64,000 nt of DNA from an uncultured Lachnospiraceae bacterium (GCA_910584685.1 CAJUAO010000001.1:131127-195126), one strand, 5' to 3'. Shown: positions 16,497-25,566, numbered from the stretch's first letter. Made by a program: numbers and translations. The notes: a model not told the origin generated them from the sequence alone.

Positions 16497-18575
16497 TTAT
16501 TCCCAATATAATTCCAGTACATCCCCATCCTTTATCTCAGATGAAAAATCACATCTCTCTCCGTTTATTTTTGTAATAAGGTCTGTTCCCTTTGCCACGC
16601 TTGTGTCAAAGGCATATACATCCATCACGTCAACGAACAGATATGTCTTTTTCTTATCAAGAGTTACCTTGGTTCCGTTTATTATTACATTGATGACAGT
16701 TTTTGCTGCCTTTTCCTCCGCCTTAGCCTTAAGCTTAGCCTCAAGAGCCTTTTTTGCAGCTATTGCATCTCTTTCTGCCTTGGATACATAGCTTTCATCA
16801 TAATCTAAATCCTCAAAATTTACTTCCTTTTCCCTTACGGTAATCTTAAATTCCGAATATACAGGCTCGTCCTCGGCAGATATATGCCCGTTAATATATA
16901 TATCCTTGTTTTCAGTGTTTATATCCATAAACTGCATTAGCTGGGACAGCATGTAATAATCAGGTATGCTTATATTATCCCCCTCCTTTATGCTATAGGA
17001 GCCTGTTACAAGCTTTCCGTTTGCAAGAGCCATTCTTGGACATTCTACTGGCTTATCGTTCACTGTAAATTTAAGCTTATGATTATAATCTGACAGCCGC
17101 TCTATGGTATATGAGGCATCAGGGCCCTTAACGGACGCGGTTATGTTGATTTTATCGTTCTTGTCTATACGTGTATTTATGTTAGCTTCCTTTTCATTTA
17201 CTGTGATAATTGCTCCATCTCCAAACTCTCCCCGGATTATTTTTGTCTCACCGTTGTATGTAAAGGTAAGCTCCCTTCCTCTTTTTGGGAAAAGGTCGGC
17301 GTTTGGCACTCCAGCCTGCATAAGGCCGTCTACCACCGTCAGCTTGTCATTGTCATAAAGCTTTATCCTCTTATCGTTTACCGTAATAACTATAAAGTTG
17401 TTTTTCTGATTATAATAATTTATACAGATACCTATAGGCGTAACTAAAAGAGGGTCCTTTTTAACTCCCTCCATAAGAAAGCTTACGTCGCCTAAGACCT
17501 CCTCTCCTCTTAAGGCTACTCTTTCCTTAGGAAGCTTAAGGGCATCGGCGAGGCTTTGGGTAAAGCCGAACACCTTTCCTCCTCCGCCCACTACAAACAC
17601 GGCGCTTACTGACTTTCCGCCGTTTAATTCCTTTATTTTGGCAGCGATTTCCTTTGTGGTTGAATCCACCGTATCCTTGTACATTTTTCTTACCTCCTCG
17701 GCAGAGGTTTTCTGTACAAGCCCCATAATATCCTTGTAGGATATCTGCTTTTTTAAAAGTGACGCTCTCTTTATTTTCTCGGCAGTCTGAAAATCTACCA
17801 GACATTTATGTACAATATTTTCTGTAATCTCGTCGCCTGCGTGGGGAATCATGCCGTAAGCTATAATGCTTCCATCCTTTGTGATGCATATATCGCTTGT
17901 TCCCGCTCCCACGTCAACCAGAGCTATGTTTAAAAGCCTGTATTGCTCGGGAATGGCTACATTTATAGCTGCAATAGGCTCTAAGGTAAGGCTTGCCACA
18001 TTTAAGCCTGCAATATCAACGGAGGAATATAAGCCCTCCACCACTTCATATGGAAGAAAGGTGGCAAGAATATCGGCGCCTATTTTTTTTGCCTTGTGGC
18101 CTTCAAGATTGTTTATTATGTAATCGTTCATAAAATATTTAACCGCAGTGTAGCCTACACAGTAAAAGGATACCTCCGGAAAATCATTTTTCATAATCTC
18201 ATATGCTTTCTCAATTCCTAAAAGGTCAAGGGAATATATTTCCTCGTCGTTTACAGGCTCGCTGTCAGAATGTTCCGTCTCCACATGTACGGTTACTGTC
18301 TTAAGCACCCTTCCTGCCGCCGCTATGCAAACGTCGTTAAGCTTTCTGTTAAGCTGTCTTTCAAGCTCTCTTTTTACCATGCTGATTGACTCGCCAACCT
18401 TGCCTATATCATGTATTTGTCCGTCAAGCATGGCTCTTGTTTCATGCTCCTTTACATAATGAGCAACCACGTTAAATTTTCCCTTGTCCATATATCCTAC
18501 CGAGCCCACAAGGCTTCTGGTGCCTATGTCAAGACCGAATACCATATGCTCCGGATACCCTTTGTTTTCTGCCAT
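16497..18575 (-). CDS. Large FtsA-like actin-fold ATPase (692 aa)
   Basis: The first 400 or so residues show the FtsA/PilM actin-like fold: VFGLDIGTRSLVGSVG (phosphate 1), LVDVGAGTSDICI (phosphate 2) and VFVVGGGGKVFGF (adenosine loop). Classical FtsA is about 420 residues; this protein carries a further roughly 280 residues made of two or three small beta-rich modules, the last one (TVINVIINGTKVTL...LELYWE) resembling a ubiquitin-like beta-grasp fold. A canonical C-terminal FtsA amphipathic helix is not evident. It lies between coaE and the M23 peptidase gene. Role in division or envelope assembly is inferred from fold and context. Confidence 0.85.
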   Translation of the reverse strand: MAENKGYPEHMVFGLDIGTRSLVGSVGYMDKGKFNVVAHYVKEHETRAMLDGQIHDIGKVGESISMVKRELERQLNRKLNDVCIAAAGRVLKTVTVHVETEHSDSEPVNDEEIYSLDLLGIEKAYEIMKNDFPEVSFYCVGYTAVKYFMNDYIINNLEGHKAKKIGADILATFLPYEVVEGLYSSVDIAGLNVASLTLEPIAAINVAIPEQYRLLNIALVDVGAGTSDICITKDGSIIAYGMIPHAGDEITENIVHKCLVDFQTAEKIKRASLLKKQISYKDIMGLVQKTSAEEVRKMYKDTVDSTTKEIAAKIKELNGGKSVSAVFVVGGGGKVFGFTQSLADALKLPKERVALRGEEVLGDVSFLMEGVKKDPLLVTPIGICINYYNQKNNFIVITVNDKRIKLYDNDKLTVVDGLMQAGVPNADLFPKRGRELTFTYNGETKIIRGEFGDGAIITVNEKEANINTRIDKNDKINITASVKGPDASYTIERLSDYNHKLKFTVNDKPVECPRMALANGKLVTGSYSIKEGDNISIPDYYMLSQLMQFMDINTENKDIYINGHISAEDEPVYSEFKITVREKEVNFEDLDYDESYVSKAERDAIAAKKALEAKLKAKAEEKAAKTVINVIINGTKVTLDKKKTYLFVDVMDVYAFDTSVAKGTDLITKINGERCDFSSEIKDGDVLELYWE

Positions 18576-18582
18576 TTTTCTC

Positions 18583-19176
18583 TCACTTCCTGCTTTGATT
18601 ATTTAATGCGGCGGCTATCTGGGCCTTTGTGTCTGCCCTGCTGCCGCTGTTGTCAATAATAATATGACAATGCCTTCTGAATTCACTGTCGGAAAGCTGG
18701 CTTGAAATAATGCTTTCCGTTTTTTCCCTTGTATAGCCTCTTGATTTTATTAATCTTTCTATCCGGCTTTCATTGTCAGTATAAATATACCACAATTCAT
18801 CGCATATATCCATATATCCTGCTTCAATAAATAATGCAGCCTCAACTGCAATAAGCGTTTTTAAGCTGTTTATATCCCGTATTTCTTCCATTATAGCCTC
18901 CTTAACCATAGGATGTACTATGGAATTAAGACATTTAAGCTTTTCCTTATGATTAAAAACTATCTGTCCAAGCTTTCTACGGTCTATAAAGCCTCCCCTG
19001 TCTTTTACCGCCTCCCCAAAGCAGGCTATAATTTTATCGTATGCCGGGTTGAAGGGCTCCATAAGCCTGTGTGCTACCTTGTCCGCATCTATAATATGGG
19101 CGTTAAAATCTTCTTCCAATATGCTAAGGACAGCGCTTTTTCCGCAGCCGACGCCTCCCGTTATTCCTATAACCAT
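18583..19176 (-). CDS. coaE: Dephospho-CoA kinase CoaE
   Basis: CoaE phosphorylates dephospho-CoA in the last step of coenzyme A synthesis. The 197-residue protein has the P-loop GITGGVGCGKSAV at the N-terminus, IDADKVAHRLM, the RRKLGQIVFN motif and the LIKSRGYTREKTESIISSQ lid region. The ATG follows the polA stop by one base, and its GGAGG ribosome site lies inside the last codons of polA, so the two are coupled. The polA-coaE order is common in Firmicutes. Confidence 0.96.
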   Translation of the reverse strand: MVIGITGGVGCGKSAVLSILEEDFNAHIIDADKVAHRLMEPFNPAYDKIIACFGEAVKDRGGFIDRRKLGQIVFNHKEKLKCLNSIVHPMVKEAIMEEIRDINSLKTLIAVEAALFIEAGYMDICDELWYIYTDNESRIERLIKSRGYTREKTESIISSQLSDSEFRRHCHIIIDNSGSRADTKAQIAAALNNQSRK

Positions 19177-19177
19177 A

Positions 19178-21865
19178 TTAATGGGCCTCCAGCCAGTTAT
19201 CTCCTGTTTTCATGTCTATTTCCAATGTAACCTTCAGCTTTGCAGCATTCATCATAGCGGTCTTTACTATATCCTTTACAATCGAAAGCTCCTCCGGCGC
19301 TGCCTCTATAAGTATCTCGTCGTGAACCTGAAGTATAAGCCTTGATTTAAGCTTCCTTTTCCTAAATTCCCTATATACGGCTATCATAGCCAGCTTCATT
19401 ATGTCCGCCGCAGTACCCTGTATAGCCGAGTTCATTGCCGCCCGCTCGCCGAAGGAACGCTGCATAAAATTGCTTGATTTAAGCTCGGGAATAGGCCGTC
19501 TTCTTCCGAATAATGTGGTTACATATCCCTTTTCCTTTGCGCCTTCTACCGTTTCGTCAAGAAAACTTTTTACCTGTGGATATGTTTCAAAATATTGATT
19601 TATATATTCGGAAGCTTCCTTTCTTCCTATGTTTAAGTCCTGACTAAGCCCAAAGGAGCTTATGCCGTAAACTATGCCGAAGTTTACAGCCTTTGCCCTG
19701 CTTCGTATCTGGGGCGTTACCTCACTTAAGGGAAGCTTAAAAACCTGTGACGCCGTTATTTTGTGTATATCCTGCTCGCTGTTGTAGGCGGCTATAAGAT
19801 TTTCATCCCCCGACATATGAGCCAGTATTCTAAGCTCAATCTGGGAATAATCCGCATCAAGAAGCGTAAAATCCTTCATTGGAATGAAAACCTTTCTAAA
19901 ACGCTTTCCCATTTCCATGCGGATAGGTATATTCTGAAGATTCGGCTCAGTGCTGCTTATTCTTCCTGTCGCTGTTATTGTCTGATTAAATTTACCGTGT
20001 ATACGGTCATCATAGCCGATAAATCCCACAAGCCCGTCTGCGTATGTGCTTTTAAGCTTTGTAAGCTGTCTGTACTCAAGAATCCTGTTTATAACAGGGT
20101 AATCGGGAGCAAGCTTTTCAAGAACCTCAGCGCTTGTAGAGTAGCCTGTCTTAGTTTTCTTGCCTCCGGGAAGCCCCATTTTTCCAAACAATATTTCCCC
20201 AAGCTGCTTTGGAGAATTTATGTTAAACTCTTGGCCTATTTCCTTATATATTTCCTTTTCTGTCTTTATAATTATATCATTAAGTATGCCTGAATACTCC
20301 TTAAGGTCATTTGCGTCCACAAGTATACCGTTTTTTTCCATTTCATACAGAACGTATATAACAGGATACTCTATATCCCTGTAAAGCTCATACATGTTGG
20401 CAGCCTTAAGCTTTTTATATAAAGCTCCTGCTCCCATGGAACAAACGTACGCCTCGTTGCAGGTATACATAATATATTTATGTCTGTCAAGTGAATACAT
20501 TTCAAAATCAGACATTTTACCTATGAGCTCATCTTTTCCTTTAAGGGTTATTCCCATTATATCCCTTGCCACATCACTGTAGGTATATGTGTCCTTTAAA
20601 GGATTTAAAAGGTATGAGCATATGGCAAGGTCCCATATGCCCCTGTCGTTTTCTATGGAAAGAGCTTTAACCTTAAGCTCCTTAGCGTCGTGAAGCAGCT
20701 CCTTTAAATTAAAAACCGCCATTTTTCCTGACGCCGCTATAAGCTCTAACAGCTCCCTTATTTTATCTTTGTCTATGCTTTCGTTATTTTCAATATAATA
20801 AAGCTTTTTGTCTGCCCCTATTGTAAGCCCGTGAATATTTAACTGTTCAAAATACCTGTAATAAACGCCTATATATTCGTCTGCTCCCTCTAAGTCACAG
20901 ATTGCCGAAAGGGTTTTTATTAATTCATCAAGGCTCTCCTCATCCTTTACCTCTGTAATCAGCTTCTCAAAATCTATATCCTTTTTTTCCTCAAAAAAAT
21001 CCTCCGAAAACCTTTTGAGCATGCTTTTAAATTCAAGCTCTGATATGAGCTTATATGACTTTTCGTTGTACATATCCCCTAAAAGTCCGTCTTCCACAAA
21101 TACATCAACAGGAGAATTAATGTTTATGGCGGCTAATGTCTTGCTTAAAAATGCGTTATCCTTATCAGCAATAAGTGCGTTTTTTACTCTTTCAGGAGTA
21201 ACCTCATCTATATGCTCATAAAGATTTTCCACAGTGTGATACATAGAAATAAGCTTTGACGCCGTCTTTTCACCTATGCTCTTTACTCCCGGTATATTGT
21301 CTGAGGTATCCCCCATAAGAGCCTTTAAATCTATAAATTCCAAGGGAGTGACATGATAAGCTTCTTCCACATCCCTTGCATAATAATTTTCAATTTCGGT
21401 AGCTCCATGCTTTGTCTTTGGAATACGTATAAGTATATGCTCTTCTGCCAGCTGGAGCAAATCCCTGTCGCCTGATACAATAACTACCTCATAGCCTTTT
21501 TTTACGGCATCCTTTCCAACAGTACCTAAAATATCATCAGCCTCATAGCCTTCCTTTTCAATAATCCTTATATTCATGGCTGTAAGTACATTCTTTATAA
21601 CAGGAACCTGCTGGTGAAGCTCGCCGGGCATAGGCTTTCTTGTTCCCTTATATTCCTTGTATATTTCATGCCTGAAGGTAGGAGCCTTTACGTCAAAGGC
21701 AACCATAAGATACTCAGGCTTTTCCTCCTCAAGTATCTTGAACATAATGTTTAAAAAGCCGTATACGGCGTTTGTGTGAAGCCCTGTTCCCGTCGTTAAA
21801 TCAGGCACGCCGAAAAAAGCTCTTGTTAATATGCTATGACCGTCTATAAGCACAAGTTTACTCAT
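19178..21865 (-). CDS. polA: DNA polymerase I PolA
   Basis: PolA fills gaps and removes primers during replication and repair. The 895-residue protein has an N-terminal 5'-3' exonuclease domain (VLIDGHSILTRAFFG, DDILGT, SGDRDLLQL, GDTSDNIPGVKSIGEKTA), a central 3'-5' exonuclease-like domain, and the polymerase domain with motif A DADYSQIELR, motif B RSRAKAVNFGIVYG and motif C LQVHDEIL. The proofreading carboxylates are not visible in the central domain (VYYRYF where a DxE motif is expected), as in Bacillus Pol I. GGAG lies seven bases before the ATG. An R1 repeat ends about 34 bp upstream. Confidence 0.97.
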   Translation of the reverse strand: MSKLVLIDGHSILTRAFFGVPDLTTGTGLHTNAVYGFLNIMFKILEEEKPEYLMVAFDVKAPTFRHEIYKEYKGTRKPMPGELHQQVPVIKNVLTAMNIRIIEKEGYEADDILGTVGKDAVKKGYEVVIVSGDRDLLQLAEEHILIRIPKTKHGATEIENYYARDVEEAYHVTPLEFIDLKALMGDTSDNIPGVKSIGEKTASKLISMYHTVENLYEHIDEVTPERVKNALIADKDNAFLSKTLAAININSPVDVFVEDGLLGDMYNEKSYKLISELEFKSMLKRFSEDFFEEKKDIDFEKLITEVKDEESLDELIKTLSAICDLEGADEYIGVYYRYFEQLNIHGLTIGADKKLYYIENNESIDKDKIRELLELIAASGKMAVFNLKELLHDAKELKVKALSIENDRGIWDLAICSYLLNPLKDTYTYSDVARDIMGITLKGKDELIGKMSDFEMYSLDRHKYIMYTCNEAYVCSMGAGALYKKLKAANMYELYRDIEYPVIYVLYEMEKNGILVDANDLKEYSGILNDIIIKTEKEIYKEIGQEFNINSPKQLGEILFGKMGLPGGKKTKTGYSTSAEVLEKLAPDYPVINRILEYRQLTKLKSTYADGLVGFIGYDDRIHGKFNQTITATGRISSTEPNLQNIPIRMEMGKRFRKVFIPMKDFTLLDADYSQIELRILAHMSGDENLIAAYNSEQDIHKITASQVFKLPLSEVTPQIRSRAKAVNFGIVYGISSFGLSQDLNIGRKEASEYINQYFETYPQVKSFLDETVEGAKEKGYVTTLFGRRRPIPELKSSNFMQRSFGERAAMNSAIQGTAADIMKLAMIAVYREFRKRKLKSRLILQVHDEILIEAAPEELSIVKDIVKTAMMNAAKLKVTLEIDMKTGDNWLEAH

Positions 21866-21898
21866 TGTTATTCTCCGTTTCTATAGCCGTAAGGCTCT

Positions 21899-22033
21899 TT
21901 TTATATAATAGGAAAGTTCGTCAATCAAGCCACAAGTTTGGCTAAGTCTTGTTTTTAGACTTTCTGAACTTGCAAGTATCGGCTTCACAAAGAGCTAAAG
22001 CTCAAAGAGTTAAAACTCTTGACACTTTTTTTA
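21899..22033 (-). repeat. R1 intergenic repeat copy a
   Basis: Read on the minus strand it begins with the stop codon of the zinc-finger gene (TAAAAAAAGTGTC), forms an outer AAGTGTC/GATACTT stem enclosing small GAGTT and AGCT palindromes, continues through TGCAAGTTC and an AAGTCT-TTTTT-AGACTT type hairpin, and ends with TTTCCTATTATATAA just before polA. It is 75-80 percent alike by eye to copy b at 31.4 kb. Its -10-like end could be a polA promoter. Confidence 0.7.
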
Positions 22034-22372
22034 CATAATACCAAGCATTATAAGTATAAATATTACTGATACCGTACCAGCTGCAAGCTCCGCCAGCATA
22101 ATTGAAACATTTCTTAAAAATCTTTTTTTGTATCTCCTGTATACCCTGTTCTCCACAGCCTTCATATGCATTTCAAGCTGCTCCTTAAGATTAAAGGAAA
22201 TATTATCAGACTCATTTGCCCTTATGGTATGGTCCACCAAGTATAATATCTCCAGCTCCTCATTACATTCACTGCATTTACTGTAATGCTCAATAAAGCT
22301 GTCATATCTTTCATCCGGCAGCTCATCCTTTATAAAGCTTTGTATGTTACTTTCAAATTCTCTGCAATCCAT
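22031..22372 (-). CDS. Small zinc-finger (zf-HC2) membrane protein, anti-sigma-factor-like
   Basis: The 113-residue protein begins MDCREFESNIQ and has an H-x3-C-x2-C group (HYSKCSEC) that fits the zf-HC2 fold of ZAS anti-sigma factors. A single C-terminal membrane helix (about the last 25 residues) follows a basic segment. I start at the ATG with GAGGGG six bases upstream; a longer TTG start would swallow that site. No sigma factor gene is adjacent, so an anti-sigma role is only a family-based guess. Its stop codon is the first base triplet of an R1 repeat. Confidence 0.75.
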   Translation of the reverse strand: MDCREFESNIQSFIKDELPDERYDSFIEHYSKCSECNEELEILYLVDHTIRANESDNISFNLKEQLEMHMKAVENRVYRRYKKRFLRNVSIMLAELAAGTVSVIFILIMLGIM

Positions 22373-22487
22373 TATGCCCCTCAATCTTCTTCCTTATAAT
22401 CATACTTTATATATTAACATAATTGTGTAACAAATAAAACAAAAACTTTTTATTATTCCATTAAATTGATTGGGGCATAAAATCAGT

Positions 22488-23057
22488 TCAGCATCCTATA
22501 CAGCGTGACAACCGCTGCATCTGTACTATCCCTCTCTTTTGTGATGAAATAATGGCAGTAAGTATAGGCTTTAACTCCTCACATATGCAATACATTAATG
22601 TATTTTCAGACATTTCTACCGCCCCTCTGTGATGGGGAATCATCTCCCAGATAAAATTACAGTCAAGATTATTTACAGCTCTTGCATTTTCCATACTGTA
22701 AAACATTATATCCATTATTTCATTTATTTTTTCCTGATGCTCACATATATCTCTGTCGCAGTTTTCAACCTCCCTGCAGCAGTTCAGTATCTTTTCCATA
22801 TTGGCTATGCTTTTCGTCTGTTCCTCAATGATTCCCTGTGCAATTCGTATAAGCACGGGATTATCTGTATATTTTAATATATTTTTTGACATTTCTATTG
22901 CTGCTTCATGGTGAGGTATCATCTGTATGATAAAGTTATATGAAATACTGTCACATAGCTTTGCTCCTGTCATTTCTTCAATCATTCTTTCAAGTATGCG
23001 TCTAAAATTCTCAAGATATATCATTGCCGTATCGTTAAGCTCACGGTTAAAATTCAT
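22488..23057 (-). CDS. DUF305-family protein with duplicated MIPHH motif
   Basis: The 189-residue protein contains two copies of the DUF305 signature, MIPHHEAAIEMSKN near residue 46 and MIPHHRGAVEMSEN near residue 147. The family is predicted to be a four-helix, ferritin-like fold whose histidines and methionines bind metal, often copper in characterised contexts, but no specific function is established. Both halves are intact, suggesting an internal duplication. There is no signal peptide, so it should be cytoplasmic. I start at the ATG six bases after GAGG. It follows the tRNA-Leu terminator. Confidence 0.85.
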   Translation of the reverse strand: MNFNRELNDTAMIYLENFRRILERMIEEMTGAKLCDSISYNFIIQMIPHHEAAIEMSKNILKYTDNPVLIRIAQGIIEEQTKSIANMEKILNCCREVENCDRDICEHQEKINEIMDIMFYSMENARAVNNLDCNFIWEMIPHHRGAVEMSENTLMYCICEELKPILTAIISSQKRGIVQMQRLSRCIGC

Positions 23058-23101
23058 AATCTGCCTCATTTCATCATAAAATATATAATATAATATGCAA
23101 T

Positions 23102-23152
23102 AAAAAATCAGGGTGTCAAAAGCTTACAATAATTGTACCTTTTGACACCCTG
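23102..23152 (-). terminator. Intrinsic terminator of tRNA-Leu
   Basis: A 14-base-pair stem (CAGGGTGTCAAAAG, 23109-23122, with CTTTTGACACCCTG, 23139-23152) is followed on the minus strand by a run of T. It lies ten bases beyond the tRNA 3' end. Confidence 0.92.
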
Positions 23153-23161
23153 ACTATATAA

Positions 23162-23244
23162 TGCCGGCGATGGGACTTGAACCCATACGAGGTTGCCCTC
23201 GTCAGATTTTGAGTCTGATGCGTCTGCCATTCCGCCACGCCGGC
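23162..23244 (-). tRNA. tRNA-Leu (anticodon CAA)
   Basis: On the minus strand an 83-nt tRNA folds with acceptor GCCGGCG/CGCCGGC, discriminator A, anticodon stem-loop CAGA-CTCAAAA-TCTG (anticodon CAA), a long variable arm (ACGAGG..CCTCGT) as expected for leucine, and a T loop GGTTCAAGTCC. The CCA end is not encoded. It decodes UUG. It has its own promoter and terminator. Confidence 0.97.
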
Positions 23245-23262
23245 TTTTTTGACACGAAAAAT

Positions 23263-23291
23263 ATTTTATCATAGTAAAACAAAAAATGCAA
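23263..23291 (-). promoter_or_regulatory. Promoter of tRNA-Leu
   Basis: TTGCAT (23286-23291), a 17-base spacer and TAAAAT (23263-23268) on the minus strand, ending about 18 bases before the mature tRNA. The -35 lies just beyond the nadA stop codon. Confidence 0.8.
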
Positions 23292-23299
23292 CCACTTTT

Positions 23300-24217
23300 T
23301 TAACCGCCGTATTCAATCATCTTATCTATACATTTTTTAGCAGCCAGCCTTTCTTCCTCATCCATAATTATCTCTTCGCCGCCCTGGCCCTCACAGCTTA
23401 AAAGAACATCTGAAAGAGTTGTAGCCTTCATATTATGGCAGATTAAATCCTTTGAAAGGGGATAAAATCTCTTTTCGGGACAATCAAGCTGCAAATGCTC
23501 TACAATACTGTTTTCCGTTCCGATAATAAACTCCCTTGCAGAGCTTTTTTTTGCGTAATCCATAATACCGCTGGTAGAGCCAATGTAATCAGCCATTGCA
23601 GCAACCTCGGGCACACACTCGGGATGTACTAAAAGCAATGCGTCAGGATGGGCTTGTTTAGCTTTATTTACTTCCTTTACAGTCACTCTGGCATGAGTAG
23701 GACAGCCGCCGTGGACAAGCTTTATATTTTTGTCAGGTATCTGATTTTTTATGTATGTGCCAAGATTAATATCAGGAATAAATAAAATATCCTTTTGAGG
23801 CATGGCTGATACTATTTTGAGAGCCGACGACGAGGTTACGCATACATCGCATATGGTTTTTAGATTTGACGTTGTGTTTATATAAGCAACGACTGCATAT
23901 CCGTCCTTATACTCCTTCATCTGACATATAAGCTCCTTATCCATCTGCTCTGCCATAGGACATCCGGCAGAAGGATTTGCCAGTATAACCTTTTTATCCG
24001 GTGAAAGTATTTTAACGGTTTCCGCCATAAACCTAACTCCGCACATTATTACAGTCTTGCCTGATGATTTTACTGCAAGCTTTGCCAAAGCATAAGAATC
24101 TCCTGTATAATCTGCTATTTCAGTGATTTCCCTGCGCTGGTATGAATGGGCAAGTATGCATATGTCATTTTCCTTTTTAAGATTTATTATCTTTTCCTGC
24201 ATGTCCTTTATATTCAT
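23300..24217 (-). CDS. nadA: Quinolinate synthase NadA
   Basis: NadA condenses iminoaspartate with dihydroxyacetone phosphate to quinolinate, using a [4Fe-4S] cluster, in de novo NAD synthesis. The 305-residue protein has the AHSYQ motif, the cluster cysteines in MCGVRFMAE, HPECVPEV and LICHNMKATTL, and the substrate motifs NPSAGCPMAEQ and YINTTSNLK. I start at the ATG with GGAGG six bases upstream; an upstream reading to 24271 adds an unlikely leader. nadB and nadC are not in the window, so nadA stands alone behind its own promoter. Confidence 0.95.
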   Translation of the reverse strand: MNIKDMQEKIINLKKENDICILAHSYQRREITEIADYTGDSYALAKLAVKSSGKTVIMCGVRFMAETVKILSPDKKVILANPSAGCPMAEQMDKELICQMKEYKDGYAVVAYINTTSNLKTICDVCVTSSSALKIVSAMPQKDILFIPDINLGTYIKNQIPDKNIKLVHGGCPTHARVTVKEVNKAKQAHPDALLLVHPECVPEVAAMADYIGSTSGIMDYAKKSSAREFIIGTENSIVEHLQLDCPEKRFYPLSKDLICHNMKATTLSDVLLSCEGQGGEEIIMDEEERLAAKKCIDKMIEYGG

Positions 24218-24230
24218 ATTAATCCTCCAC

Positions 24231-24245
24231 GCCGCATTTTGCGGC
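24231..24245 (-). promoter_or_regulatory. Hairpin in the nadA 5' leader
   Basis: GCCGCA and TGCGGC form a six-base-pair hairpin with a three-base loop immediately upstream of the nadA ribosome site. It could limit or protect translation initiation. No U-run follows, so it is not a terminator. Confidence 0.4.
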
Positions 24246-24291
24246 TTTAACAGCATTAAAATCTGCTGCATTTTCCTGCATATTAAGTAGG

Positions 24292-24320
24292 ATTATATGT
24301 CTGCCTTGAAAATATGTCAA
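24292..24320 (-). promoter_or_regulatory. Consensus promoter of nadA
   Basis: The minus strand carries TTGACA (24315-24320), 17 bases and TATAAT (24292-24297), a perfect vegetative promoter about 75 bases upstream of the nadA ATG. Confidence 0.9.
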
Positions 24321-24361
24321 CTGTTTTTTCTTCAATATAACCTTCAATACAAAATTATATT

Positions 24362-24994
24362 TCAGCTCTGTTTTAACTTTTCTCTTTCCATTTTTGAATA
24401 TATACAGCCGCAGTAATCCTGTCTGTAAAGTCCATATTCCTTTGATAATTCTACCGACCTTTTATATCCGTTACGCTTTTTAAAATCTGACTGAAGATAT
24501 TCTACGCCATATTCCTTTCCTATTTCTGCGCCAAGCTTATTTAAGACCTCAGCATTTTTAAGAGGGCTTATGGACAAGGTTGTTGTAAAATAATCAAAAT
24601 TCATTTTTTTTGCAAGAGCTGCCGTATATCTAAGCCGCACATTAAAGCAAAGCCGGCACCTCTTACCGCCTTCCGGCTCATTTTCATTTCCCTTTACAGC
24701 GCTGTAAAAATCCTCCGGTGTATAGCCGCTTGCAATAAGCTTAACATCATTTACAAACTGCATGCTGTCTATAAGTCTTTCCTGCTCACTTATTCTATAC
24801 TCATATTCCTCCTTTGGAAAAATGTTGGGATTATAATATAATACCGTGATTTTAAAATACCGGGATAAATATTCCAGAACATAACTACTGCAGGGTGCGC
24901 AGCAGCTATGTATAATCAGCTTTGGCACCCTGTTTTCAGACGTGATTTTTTTAATTGTATTGTCCAATACGGACTGATAATTAATTTTGTTCAT
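24362..24994 (-). CDS. queH: Epoxyqueuosine reductase QueH
   Basis: QueH reduces epoxyqueuosine to queuosine in tRNA, replacing QueG in many Firmicutes. The 210-residue protein has the cysteine motifs of the family: HSCCAPCSSYV at the N-terminus, RCRLCFNVRL in the middle and YCGCIYSKMER near the C-terminus. These hold an iron-sulfur cluster and metal. The ATG overlaps the stop codon of the NUDIX gene (TAATG) and uses an AGAGGTGG site inside it, so translation is coupled. No other queuosine gene is in view. Confidence 0.92.
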   Translation of the reverse strand: MNKINYQSVLDNTIKKITSENRVPKLIIHSCCAPCSSYVLEYLSRYFKITVLYYNPNIFPKEEYEYRISEQERLIDSMQFVNDVKLIASGYTPEDFYSAVKGNENEPEGGKRCRLCFNVRLRYTAALAKKMNFDYFTTTLSISPLKNAEVLNKLGAEIGKEYGVEYLQSDFKKRNGYKRSVELSKEYGLYRQDYCGCIYSKMEREKLKQS

Positions 24995-25446
24995 TAAAAC
25001 CACCTCTTTGAGCCCCATAAATTATGTCTTTTTAATTCAAGATACTCCATGTAGGCTCTCTCCAATATCTGCTTTTCATTTGAAAACTTAAGTAAATGAT
25101 AAGCTTCATGGAACTTATAATATCCGGAATCCGTAAAGAATTCCTCTCGTTGTGGTTTACTGTAATAGCTGTCTGCCATCATCAGATACCAATGAACTTC
25201 CTTTTCAACGATATCATTTGGAATATTAAAGGAATACTGACTGGTATCTACATACTTTATAATGGATGCGTCTACACCTGCCTCCTCCTTAACCTCTCGC
25301 AAGGCGGTTTCCTTAAATTCCTCTCCGGCCTCAACAGTTCCCTTTGGTAATACCCATCCTTCGTACTTGTTTCTTATATTTTTGTACAAAACAAGAATTT
25401 TACCTCGAAAAATAACCACACCTCCACAGCTCGTTGCTTCAACCAT
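24994..25446 (-). CDS. NUDIX hydrolase
   Basis: The 150-residue protein contains a complete NUDIX box, GTVEAGEEFKETALREVKEE (GX5EX7REUXEEXGU), within the N-terminal half. Members hydrolyse nucleoside diphosphates linked to another group; the substrate is not evident. The start is the ATG with AGGAGG eight bases upstream; a longer TTG start at 25479 would include the ribosome site. It is the first gene of a two-gene unit with queH and has its own promoter. Confidence 0.93.
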   Translation of the reverse strand: MVEATSCGGVVIFRGKILVLYKNIRNKYEGWVLPKGTVEAGEEFKETALREVKEEAGVDASIIKYVDTSQYSFNIPNDIVEKEVHWYLMMADSYYSKPQREEFFTDSGYYKFHEAYHLLKFSNEKQILERAYMEYLELKRHNLWGSKRWF

Positions 25447-25491
25447 TGCAATACCTCCTGTTCTTTGGCGGGTCTTCAAAGACTTAGGATT

Positions 25492-25520
25492 AGTATAACC
25501 CGATTTTAATAATTAATCAA
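25492..25520 (-). promoter_or_regulatory. Promoter of the NUDIX-queH unit
   Basis: TTGATT (25515-25520), 17 bases and TATACT (25492-25497) on the minus strand, about 40 bases upstream of the coding start. Confidence 0.7.
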
Positions 25521-25566
25521 GAATAAATTAAAAAATGTCGTCTGAAGATTAAAAATAGTTAATATT

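Noticed and set aside
17536..17805. 89-codon minus-strand frame within the FtsA-like gene
   Set aside because: It is an out-of-frame reading of a gene with intact actin-fold motifs and is rich in Arg/Gly/Cys without a start site.
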